Source: Clostridia bacterium
Lineage (GTDB): Bacteria > Bacillota_A > Clostridia > Oscillospirales > CAG-272
NCBI GenBank assembly: GCA_017472105.1
Contig: JAFUQY010000039.1
Coordinates: forward strand, 1-12,266
Length of the DNA: 12,266 bases
Direction: 5' to 3'
In this document: piece after piece, positions 6,167 to 12,266 of the stretch
How the letters are laid out: each line of letters begins with the position of its first letter
Position numbering within the stretch: the first letter of the stretch is position 1
Made by a program: the position numbers and the translations under genes
Notes under the pieces: model-generated
The model's input: only the letters and a program-made list of their open reading frames with translations
Databases searched by the model: none
Told to the model about the DNA's origin: nothing

Positions 6167-6826
6167 ATGAAAAAATATTATGATATTCTGAAAAACTGCC
6201 CGTTGTTTGAGCGAATCAGGGAAGAGAATCTCCTTCGGATGCTGACCTGTCTCGGCGCGAAGGTAGAAGCTTTCGATAAAAAATACACCGTCATCGCCGA
6301 AGGAAATCCCGCAAAGTACATCGGCATCGTCCTCACCGGCTCCGTGCAGGTCGTGCGGATCGATTACTACGGCAACCGGAGTATTCTCACCGAAGTCGGT
6401 GCCGGGGATGTGTTCGGAGAAGCCTTTGCCTGTGCGGAGATCGACGCCATTCCTGTGACGGTCATCGCGAACGAGCCGTGTCTCATCATGCTTATCGACT
6501 GCGGGCATATCCTGCACACCTGCGAGAACAACTGCGGCTTCCATCAGCAGCTTATCTATAATTTAATGAAGGATCTCGCTACCAAAACCCTGCTGTTCCA
6601 TCAGAAAATCGAGATCATGTCCAAGCGGTCCACGCGCGATAAGCTCATGACCTACCTCATGTTTCAGGCGAAAAAAACGGGAAAGAACCGGTTCACCATC
6701 CCGTTCGACCGTCAGGAGCTCGCGGATTATCTCGAGGTTGACAGGAGCGGTCTGTCGGCGGAAATCAGCAAGCTCCGCAGGGAAGGCGTGCTTGAGAGCG
6801 AAAAGAACGAATTCATCCTGTTATAA
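6167..6826 (+). CDS. Crp/Fnr-family transcriptional regulator
   Basis: A 219-aa protein of normal family length. Residues about 10-125 form the cyclic-nucleotide-binding-like beta-roll (G-S-V-Q-V at 58-62, G-A-G-D-V-F-G-E at 78-85). A dimer helix spans about 126-155. The C-terminal winged helix-turn-helix includes D-R-Q-E-L-A-D-Y-L at 181-189 and the recognition helix around R-S-G-L-S-A-E-I (193-200). Seven cysteines are present (11, 28, 89, 105, 112, 119, 123), but not the N-terminal cluster of FNR, so any redox sensing would differ. Compared with E. coli CRP, the first recognition arginine is kept, while the glutamate and last arginine become Ser and Ala, so the DNA target should not be a standard TGTGA site. 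The start follows CGGAG. It is divergent to the Fe-S operon, which it probably controls. The inducing signal is unknown. Confidence 0.93.
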   Translation: MKKYYDILKNCPLFERIREENLLRMLTCLGAKVEAFDKKYTVIAEGNPAKYIGIVLTGSVQVVRIDYYGNRSILTEVGAGDVFGEAFACAEIDAIPVTVIANEPCLIMLIDCGHILHTCENNCGFHQQLIYNLMKDLATKTLLFHQKIEIMSKRSTRDKLMTYLMFQAKKTGKNRFTIPFDRQELADYLEVDRSGLSAEISKLRREGVLESEKNEFILL

Positions 6827-6830
6827 TACG

Positions 6831-6859
6831 AAGCGGCGGCGTTTGTCTGCCGTTTTTTT
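6831..6859 (+). terminator. Intrinsic terminator after the Crp-family regulator
   Basis: AAGCGGC (6831-6837) can pair with GCCGTTT (6849-6855), including one G-U pair, and a run of seven T follows at 6853-6859. It starts four bases after the stop codon. The stem is short, so termination may be partial. Confidence 0.6.
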
Positions 6860-6877
6860 GTGCCGTGCATCCGGATC

Positions 6878-6915
6878 TTGAGCGGAGATTTCCCGTCCGG
6901 CGGGCTCAAATCGCT
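6878..6915. repeat. Nested imperfect inverted repeat in the gap before the acyltransferase promoter
   Basis: TTGAGC (6878-6883) is matched by GCTCAA (6904-6909). An alternative fold pairs AGC with GCT, GATTT with AAATC and CCCG with CGGG around a TCCGG loop, with small bulges. It lies after the terminator's T-run and ten bases before the next -35, so it is outside both predicted transcripts. It could be a protein-binding site or chance. Confidence 0.3.
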
Positions 6916-6924
6916 GTAAATCTA

Positions 6925-6953
6925 TTGCAATTGCGGCAGATAAATGGTATAAT
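6925..6953 (+). promoter_or_regulatory. Predicted promoter of the acyltransferase gene cluster
   Basis: TTGCAA (6925-6930) is spaced 17 bases from a consensus TATAAT (6948-6953), which also has an upstream TG (6945-6946) as in extended -10 promoters. The start would be near 6960, giving a leader of about 38 bases. The -35 overlaps the small palindrome GCAATTGC (6927-6934). Confidence 0.7.
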
Positions 6954-6997
6954 TGATAAAATTGGGCAAGTGTTGCCTGCGCTTCACAGAGGTAGCA

Positions 6998-8410
6998 ATG
7001 GTATTTTCGTCATCTGTCTTCTTGTTTCTTTTCCTTCCCGCCGTCTGGATTCTGTATTCGATTATCCCGGCGCGGTATCTGAAGGCTAAAAATATACTCC
7101 TCGGCGTCTCGAGTCTGCTGTTCTACGCGTACGGCGAGCCGGTTTACATCGTTCTGATGCTCGGCTCCATTGTGTTCAACTACTTTGCAGGGATCCTGCT
7201 TGATATGGCATCCACCGAACGCGGCAAAAGCCTGATCTGCGGCGGCGCTGTGGCGGTCAACCTGCTCATGCTCGGCGTGTTCAAATATTCCCCGTGGCTC
7301 GTGACCATGTTCAACAGTGCAGCCGGAACCACTCTGCCGGTACCCGCGTTCACGATTCCCGTCGGCATTTCCTTCTACACCTTCCAGATTCTCTCCTATG
7401 TCGTAGACGTACGGAAGAAAACGGTCGGCGTTCAGCGGAATATTTTCTGCCTGTTATTGTATATCACCTTCTTCCCTCAGCTCATCGCCGGACCGATCGT
7501 GCGGTATCAGGACATTCAGGATCAGATTGAATCCCGTACGGTGACGGCGCAGGGCACGGCTCACGGTATCCGCCGGTTTATCAGCGGGCTCGGCAAAAAG
7601 ATCATCATCTCCAACACCGCCGCCGTGATCGCGGATGCAGCATTTGCCGGGGATGAGATTTCCACCCTGTTCGCATGGGCAGGTGCTCTCTGCTACTGTA
7701 TCCAGCTGTATTTTGACTTCTCCGGCTACTCCGATATGGCAATCGGTCTGTCTGAGATGTTCGGCTTCACGATCTGCGAGAACTTCAATTATCCCTATTC
7801 CGCGGTGTCCGTGCGCGATTTCTGGAAACGCTGGCACATGTCCCTGACGACGTGGTTCCGCGAATACGTCTACTTCTCGCTCGGCGGCAACCGCGCAGGA
7901 AAAGTCCGCACGATTCTCAACCGCGTGTTCGTGTTCTTCCTGACTGGACTGTGGCACGGTGCGAACGTCACCTTTGTGGTATGGGGACTCTGGCACGGAC
8001 TTCTGATGATGTTCGAGCAGCTGGTTTCCTTCGAAAAGCTGACAGCGAAGAGGGCAATCCGTCCCCTGACGAGACTGTACACGCTTCTGACCGTGTGTCT
8101 CGGATTTGTGGTCTTCCGCGCGCCCGACATGACCGCTGCCGTCACGTTCATCGGCAGGATGTTCTCCTTCACCGGAACGGGAGCGGATGCGCTGATTCAC
8201 TTCTCGCCCTACGTCTGCCTGATTCTGCTCGCCGGCGTGATTCTCTCGGCTCCTGTTCTGCCGGCGGTCCGCGGAAAGCTCCAGGCACATCCCGCTGCCG
8301 CGCGTGTGTTTGAAGTGAGCGGCTACCTCCTCGCGCTGCCCGTGCTGTTCTGGTGCATCATGCAGCTCGCGTCCTCGACGTTCAATCCCTTTATTTATTA
8401 CAATTTCTGA
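6998..8410 (+). CDS. MBOAT-family O-acyltransferase (AlgI/DltB-like)
   Basis: A 470-aa multi-pass membrane protein, the usual size of AlgI-type MBOATs. I place the start at ATG 6998 (M-V-F-S-S-S-V-F-L-F), with AGAGG five bases upstream. The family core is clear: G-I-S-F-Y-T-F-Q at 123-130, Y-F-D-F-S-G-Y-S-D-M-A at 238-248, F-W-K-R-W-H-M-S-L at 275-283, F-R-E-Y-V-Y at 288-293, and T-G-L-W-H-G with the catalytic His320. These proteins take an acyl group (usually acetyl) from the cytoplasm and pass it across the membrane for attachment to an exported polymer. The next gene, two bases downstream, encodes an AlgJ/AlgX-like protein, the usual extracellular partner. The polymer (exopolysaccharide, teichoic acid or peptidoglycan) cannot be told, and no D-alanine-loading genes are here, so acetylation is likelier than D-alanylation. 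Family call is secure. Confidence 0.94.
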   Translation: MVFSSSVFLFLFLPAVWILYSIIPARYLKAKNILLGVSSLLFYAYGEPVYIVLMLGSIVFNYFAGILLDMASTERGKSLICGGAVAVNLLMLGVFKYSPWLVTMFNSAAGTTLPVPAFTIPVGISFYTFQILSYVVDVRKKTVGVQRNIFCLLLYITFFPQLIAGPIVRYQDIQDQIESRTVTAQGTAHGIRRFISGLGKKIIISNTAAVIADAAFAGDEISTLFAWAGALCYCIQLYFDFSGYSDMAIGLSEMFGFTICENFNYPYSAVSVRDFWKRWHMSLTTWFREYVYFSLGGNRAGKVRTILNRVFVFFLTGLWHGANVTFVVWGLWHGLLMMFEQLVSFEKLTAKRAIRPLTRLYTLLTVCLGFVVFRAPDMTAAVTFIGRMFSFTGTGADALIHFSPYVCLILLAGVILSAPVLPAVRGKLQAHPAAARVFEVSGYLLALPVLFWCIMQLASSTFNPFIYYNF

Positions 8411-8412
8411 GT

Positions 8413-9474
8413 ATGGATATGAAAAAAACTGCATCCATTGTGTTCACCGTCCTGTTTGCGGCGATCTGTCTGGTGTTTTCGCTCGGTTTTCTTCTGCCGG
8501 GAGCAGGGAAACCGGATTCTGCGGATATGCCCGCCATGACCGTTGACGGAAAATTCAACGACGATATCGGCAGCGAGCTGGAAGAGTGGTTTTCGAAGAA
8601 TTTCGCCTTCCATGATGCTGTCACAGACCTGTACGCCGATCTCCGGCTGGCTCTCTTTGACGAAGGCAACGATCAGGTTGTCGTAGGAAAGGACGATTTC
8701 CTCTTTTTCGACGACACCACGGCGGACTATATCGGCTCCGATCCCATGACGGACGAAGAGATTGAGAAAATCGCCGCGGGACTTGCCGGACTGAACGCTG
8801 ATGTGACGGCAAACGGAGGGCAATTCCTCTTCGTCTGCGCACCCAACAAGAATACAATCTACGGCGAATACATGCCTTCCCGGTATCTCGACAATCCCGG
8901 ACCGTCCGATCTTGACCGCCTGTACTCAGCTCTCGATGAACTGGATGTGCCGTATGCCGATCTCCGACCCGTGCTTCTTGAAGCAAAAGCGGACGGTCTG
9001 CTCTACCACAAGCGCGACACCCACTGGAACGGCGCCGGTGCACTGGTTTCCTTTGGCGAGGTTCTGGAACATTTCGGCGTTCCGATGGCAGATCTCAGTG
9101 ACCGCGGACCTGTGACCGTGAACGATTTTGAAGGCGACCTTGACGCGCTCCTGTTTCCGGGCAAGGTGATGTACGACGAGAATATCACCTACGATTTCAC
9201 CGGGCTTTACGTCTATACATCCGCATATTCCACGCCCATGGATCTCGTCATCACGACCCGCGGCGGCGGAAACGGAAAACTTCTGATGTTCCGAGACTCC
9301 TTTGCCAACGCGTGGATTCCTTATGCCGCGTCCTCCTTTGCCGAGGTGCGCATGGAACGAGGAACGCCCTACAACACCGCACAGCTGGAAACGTATCGGC
9401 CCGACTGCGTGATCGTCGAGATTGCGGAGCGGAATCTGCGTGAGCTTGCGGGACATCTCGGACTTGACAGATAA
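8413..9474 (+). CDS. AlgJ/AlgX-like (DHHW-type) membrane-anchored acetyltransferase partner
   Basis: A 353-aa protein. ATG 8413 (M-D-M-K-K-T) begins two bases after the MBOAT stop. There is no strong ribosome site, so it is probably translationally coupled. Residues about 7-29 form a hydrophobic anchor after K-K, leaving the rest outside the cytoplasmic membrane. The SGNH-like catalytic residues are recognisable: R-D-T-H-W-N with Asp202 and His204, and F-R-D-S-F-A-N with Ser296, in the order seen in AlgJ/AlgX and the Firmicute DHHW proteins (here D-T-H-W). In characterised AlgJ/AlgX systems these proteins work with an MBOAT to O-acetylate an exported polysaccharide. The G-K-D-D-F-L-F-F stretch near 92-99 matches the conserved G-(K/R)-x-G-W-L-F-x of AlgX-type proteins. 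The substrate is not known. Function by pairing with the MBOAT is a strong inference. Confidence 0.82.
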   Translation: MDMKKTASIVFTVLFAAICLVFSLGFLLPGAGKPDSADMPAMTVDGKFNDDIGSELEEWFSKNFAFHDAVTDLYADLRLALFDEGNDQVVVGKDDFLFFDDTTADYIGSDPMTDEEIEKIAAGLAGLNADVTANGGQFLFVCAPNKNTIYGEYMPSRYLDNPGPSDLDRLYSALDELDVPYADLRPVLLEAKADGLLYHKRDTHWNGAGALVSFGEVLEHFGVPMADLSDRGPVTVNDFEGDLDALLFPGKVMYDENITYDFTGLYVYTSAYSTPMDLVITTRGGGNGKLLMFRDSFANAWIPYAASSFAEVRMERGTPYNTAQLETYRPDCVIVEIAERNLRELAGHLGLDR

Positions 9475-9505
9475 TCATACGAATTTTACACTGCTTTGCA
9501 GTTTT

Positions 9506-9510
9506 GGAGG
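9506..9510 (+). promoter_or_regulatory. Ribosome binding site deciding the start of the peptidase lipoprotein
   Basis: GGAGG lies 9 bases before ATG 9520 and only 3 bases before ATG 9514. The usual spacing favours 9520, which also gives a clean lipoprotein signal peptide. Confidence 0.7.
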
Positions 9511-9519
9511 TTGATGCTC

Positions 9520-10716
9520 ATGAAGCGAAAATCCGCTTTTGCACTGGTTCTGTGCATGGCGTTGATTTTGTCGTCCTGCCGTTTTCCCGGTGAAGAGGAG
9601 ACGGCTGAGACGGAACCGGTGCCGGAGGAAATCTTCTACACCGAAGAGGATCTCGCGCGCGATCTCGGCATTTCCGTCGATTTTCCCGAAGCTGACGGGG
9701 AAGGCGTGATTGTTCCGGAAACCGAATCCCGTGAAACGGAGCCGGAGACGGACAAACCCGAAACCGATGCGCCCGTCACGGAGGAATCCGAGGAGATTTT
9801 CCGCATGAAGGTGTACGAATCCATGCAGATTTATGCCTCCATGACGTCCTCGAAGCCCGAAAAAGTCCTCTCCGACGGCGAAATTGTCATGCTCCGCGAG
9901 ATCACGGGAACCCAGTGGGCAGAGGTGTATTACAGCTCCGGTCAGCTCATGGGCTACGCGAAGGACGGTTTCATGCACACCGTACAGGATGACGGCACGG
10001 TTTACGCCGAGCTGCCGATCGAATACGGCATGGCGAAGACCAATCAGGAAACCCTCGTTCCCGCGTACTCCCACCTCGTGGATATCCGCAAGTATTTCAA
10101 CGTCTATTCTTCCACCAATTCCCTCGAAGGCGCGGCGGATTTTTCCCAGTACGATGTGATCGTTTCCATGAAGCTCTCCACGGACGAAACCACCATCGGC
10201 GAGCCTTTCTACAACAAAAACATCTGCATGGTGCAGTACGATATTCTGCCGATGCTGAAAAAAGCCATGGACATGTTCCGCGAGGACGGGTACATCATGG
10301 TCATCTATGACGCATACCGTCCCACAAGCGTACAGCAGAGGTGGTTTGACGTCGTGCGCGTACATAAATGGGTAGCCGATCCTTCCATCGGTATGGGCGG
10401 CGTTCATGACCGGGGCACGGCTGTGGATATCTCCCTCGTCGATTTCAACGGCAAGGAACTGGAATTCCCCACGCCGATGCACACCTTCACCGAAGCATCC
10501 GCACGGAACAGCACCACCATGACTCAGACGGCAAGAGCCAACATGGACTACATGCTCGGCGTCATGCTCGAGTGCGGCTTCACCTACATCAATTCTGAAT
10601 GGTGGCATTTCCAGGACGTGAACACCAAGTTCTACCTGCCCACCGACCATCCGATCGACACCATCCCCCTGGTACCCTCCGAATCCACGCAGGTCGGTAC
10701 CGTCACATATCAGTAA
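9520..10716 (+). CDS. Predicted lipoprotein with SH3-like and VanX-type D,D-dipeptidase (M15) domains
   Basis: A 398-aa protein from ATG 9520. It begins M-K-R-K-S-A-F, a hydrophobic stretch and L-S-S-C, a lipobox that would leave Cys20 lipidated. An acidic Thr/Glu-rich linker runs from about 24 to 92. Residues 96-155 look like a bacterial SH3 domain (variable-strand pattern ending in M-G-Y-A-K-D-G). The rest is a VanX-like zinc peptidase: Y-D-A-Y-R-P with Arg267, G-V-H-D-R-G-T-A-V-D with His296 and Asp303, and S-E-W-W-H-F with catalytic Glu360 and ligand His363. The His-to-Asp and Glu-to-His spacings equal those of VanX. Such enzymes cut D-Ala-D-Ala or related cell-wall peptides. Being outside the cell with an SH3 domain, it more likely trims wall peptides than confers vancomycin resistance; no vanH/vanA/vanR genes are nearby. 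It is 45 bases after the AlgJ-like gene. Confidence 0.88.
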   Translation: MKRKSAFALVLCMALILSSCRFPGEEETAETEPVPEEIFYTEEDLARDLGISVDFPEADGEGVIVPETESRETEPETDKPETDAPVTEESEEIFRMKVYESMQIYASMTSSKPEKVLSDGEIVMLREITGTQWAEVYYSSGQLMGYAKDGFMHTVQDDGTVYAELPIEYGMAKTNQETLVPAYSHLVDIRKYFNVYSSTNSLEGAADFSQYDVIVSMKLSTDETTIGEPFYNKNICMVQYDILPMLKKAMDMFREDGYIMVIYDAYRPTSVQQRWFDVVRVHKWVADPSIGMGGVHDRGTAVDISLVDFNGKELEFPTPMHTFTEASARNSTTMTQTARANMDYMLGVMLECGFTYINSEWWHFQDVNTKFYLPTDHPIDTIPLVPSESTQVGTVTYQ

Positions 10717-10728
10717 GGAGGCGCGAAT

Positions 10729-12266
10729 ATGGGAATCAACCGATATTACAACGTCCCCGTGCCTGCTGATGTGACGGGAGTACCCGCGGTCTGCATCGGG
10801 GTCAATTATTCCGAAAAAGACGGCGAGCGTCCGGCTCTGCGCTTCATTGTGCGGCGTGATCTTTCCGTAAAGCTCGCGTCCTTCACGCTGCTCTACCGGT
10901 TCTCCGCCGCATCCGTCCGCGAAAAAGACCCGGCACACCCGTATCTGCGGTTTGTCTACGACCGTGCGGACATCAACCAGCGCGAGTACATCATCTTAAA
11001 GGGAAACGCACCCGAGGACGGAATTCCCGATGGATGTACGGCGGTTGTGTCGTCCGTGACGCTCGAATCCGGCGAAGTGCTCAGCTACAAAACCGGCATT
11101 TTCACCGATCCCGATCATCCCATCGCCGCATCCGGGACCGTGGCACCGCTTCTCGCGCAGTATTTTGCATCCCGGAATGCGGCAAAAGCACAGCCGGAGC
11201 AGAAACCGAAATCGAATTTACAGTCACTCGCCGAAAAAGCTGCCGCGGCCGTTGTGGTTCCGGAGCTGAAACCGGCGAACAAAACGAAAAAAACAGCCAA
11301 AAAGAAGCTCCTGAAGCGGCATACCGCAGAAGCCGTCACCGTTGTCTGTGTGCTTGCGCTGTTCATCGGCGGCGTGGTTTTCCTCGGAACATGGGACAGA
11401 CCCGTCGAGAAGCCGATGGATACCGTCGTACAGCGTCTGCTTGACGAAGGACGTTACGGCGACGCCTACAAGACCGCGCAGGACAAAAACGATACCGAAG
11501 GCATGCAGAACGTGTGCCGCACCGCATCCGCAAGCTATCTCTTCGCGCAGGATTACGAAAACGCATACCTCTACGCATCCGCCGCACCCGAGCCGTTTGA
11601 GCGGGAAGTGATCGACATGTTCGTCAGCCTGCTCATCACGCAGAACCGTCAGGAGGAGGCGTACGAATTCCTCACCGGTCTGCCGCAGTTCACCGACGCG
11701 ATGCAGAGAGTCTGCCAGTCCATCGTCGACCGCAGTCTCGCAACCGGGGATTACGTCACCGCATACACCTACGCGAAAAAGGCGCCGTCTCCGCTTGAAA
11801 CCTACGTCATGGAATACGCGGCAGGGGAAATCGTGCGCAATGGACACGTGAACGAGGACGTTTTCACCGCGCTTGAGCAGCTCGAGGACTCCGGTGCCTT
11901 CGATGACATGGCGGAAAAAGCGGCGAACAAGCTCATGGATGACGGATCCTACCGGGAAGCCGCCGCAATCGCATGCCAGCTCCGCGATGAACCCGCGCGG
12001 GTGACGATGATTAAATCCATCTGCGAAACCGGCATGAAGCAGTACGTCAATGACAAAGATCTCGACGCCGCAACGGAACTGTTCGAGTTCTGCAAGCCCA
12101 TGATGGACGAGGCGAGCCGGACGAAATCCATGCAGGCAATGATCGACTACGCAACCATCCGCGATGACACCGCCGGCGTGATTTACTTCTCCTCCCTCAT
12201 GGGCAGCGATACCTCCGCAGTGGAGATTGACGGGGAAGACGAAAGCATCCGCCAGAATCTCGGGTA
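10729..12266 (+). CDS. Unrecognised membrane-anchored protein with TPR-like extracellular repeats (3' end missing)
   Basis: The frame is open from ATG 10729 for 512 codons to the right edge, so the gene continues outside. AAGGAGG (10715-10721) ends 7 bases before the start and almost abuts the upstream stop, showing co-transcription with the peptidase. Residues 1-145 are a beta-rich soluble domain I do not recognise. Residues 150-198 are a low-complexity Ala/Lys/Pro linker ending in a strongly basic stretch. A single membrane segment lies at about 200-221. The basic side faces in, so the N-terminal domain should be cytoplasmic and the remainder outside. From about 231 the protein is helical with a degenerate 31-35-residue repeat (D-E-G-R-Y-G-D-A-Y, A-Q-D-Y-E-N-A-Y, T-Q-N-R-Q-E-E-A-Y, A-T-G-D-Y-V-T-A-Y, D-D-G-S-Y-R-E-A-A), like TPR repeats. 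A sensing or scaffold role is possible but not shown. Function unknown. Confidence 0.9.
   Translation, partial: MGINRYYNVPVPADVTGVPAVCIGVNYSEKDGERPALRFIVRRDLSVKLASFTLLYRFSAASVREKDPAHPYLRFVYDRADINQREYIILKGNAPEDGIPDGCTAVVSSVTLESGEVLSYKTGIFTDPDHPIAASGTVAPLLAQYFASRNAAKAQPEQKPKSNLQSLAEKAAAAVVVPELKPANKTKKTAKKKLLKRHTAEAVTVVCVLALFIGGVVFLGTWDRPVEKPMDTVVQRLLDEGRYGDAYKTAQDKNDTEGMQNVCRTASASYLFAQDYENAYLYASAAPEPFEREVIDMFVSLLITQNRQEEAYEFLTGLPQFTDAMQRVCQSIVDRSLATGDYVTAYTYAKKAPSPLETYVMEYAAGEIVRNGHVNEDVFTALEQLEDSGAFDDMAEKAANKLMDDGSYREAAAIACQLRDEPARVTMIKSICETGMKQYVNDKDLDAATELFEFCKPMMDEASRTKSMQAMIDYATIRDDTAGVIYFSSLMGSDTSAVEIDGEDESIRQNLG

Noticed and set aside
6167..6826. True FNR (oxygen sensor with N-terminal 4Fe-4S cluster)
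   Set aside because: The N-terminal cysteine cluster is absent; only Cys11 and Cys28 occur in the first 80 residues.
7454..8434. 326-codon - strand frame opposite the MBOAT gene
   Set aside because: Its translation is highly charged with no motif, whereas the + frame shows conserved MBOAT motifs and membrane segments.
9490..9505. Hairpin ACTGC-TTT-GCAGT followed by TTT as a terminator
   Set aside because: The stem is only five base pairs with a short T-run and lies directly against the next ribosome site, so it is unlikely to terminate; a minor translational effect cannot be excluded.
9520..10716. Vancomycin-resistance vanX gene
   Set aside because: The protein has a lipoprotein signal and SH3-like domain, and no vanH, ligase or two-component genes are in the window.
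9475..10938. 487-codon open frame on the - strand opposite the peptidase lipoprotein
   Set aside because: Low-complexity His/Gly/Phe-rich translation with no domain, lying over a gene with a complete zinc-peptidase active site and good ribosome sites.

Overview
The window (about 12.3 kb, GC in the mid-50s by eye) looks like chromosomal DNA of an anaerobic, low-oxygen Firmicute of the Clostridia type. The evidence is strong AGGAG/GGAGG ribosome sites at most starts, sigma-A-like TATAAT promoters, short intrinsic terminators, and a gene set of BFD-type [2Fe-2S] protein, ferredoxin-like Fe-S protein, non-FNR Crp-family regulator and ZIP transporter. The exact genus cannot be told from the sequence. 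Coding density is very high: no gene-free stretch exceeds about 170 bases. I see no tRNA, rRNA, CRISPR array, insertion sequence or phage gene.

Region 1 (1-4278, + strand) reads as one co-directional run. It holds a Gfo/Idh/MocA oxidoreductase cut by the left edge, a second short Gfo/Idh/MocA oxidoreductase, a NagA-family deacetylase overlapping it by 4 bases, a thioredoxin and an AKR5-like aldo/keto reductase. The first three look like a carbohydrate or amino-sugar catabolic unit. Thioredoxin and the reductase follow with small gaps, and a hairpin at 4293-4323 closes the run and also serves the convergent operon.

Region 2 (4338-6826) is a compact regulatory and metal/redox module. On the - strand lies an operon of a 233-aa cysteine-rich Fe-S protein, a 69-aa BFD-like [2Fe-2S] protein and a ZIP-family divalent metal transporter. 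Divergent to it is a Crp/Fnr-family regulator. The 112-base gap between them has two interlocked promoters and a perfect 16-base palindrome. The palindrome is centred 41.5 bases upstream of the predicted start of the Fe-S operon and lies just downstream of the predicted start of the regulator gene. That geometry suggests activation of the operon and repression of the regulator by the same site.

Region 3 (6925-12266, + strand) begins with a good promoter (TTGCAA, 17 bases, extended TATAAT). It carries an MBOAT O-acyltransferase, an AlgJ/AlgX-like membrane-anchored SGNH-type protein, a predicted lipoprotein with an SH3-like domain and a VanX-type D,D-dipeptidase domain, and a large membrane protein of unknown function that runs off the right edge. 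The first two are the usual pair for exporting acyl groups and attaching them to a surface polysaccharide. The last two point to further cell-wall work, but their link to acylation is inferred from gene order only.

No known defence or mobile system was found. The least-described parts are the Fe-S/BFD/ZIP/Crp module and the right-hand envelope cluster with its unrecognised membrane protein.
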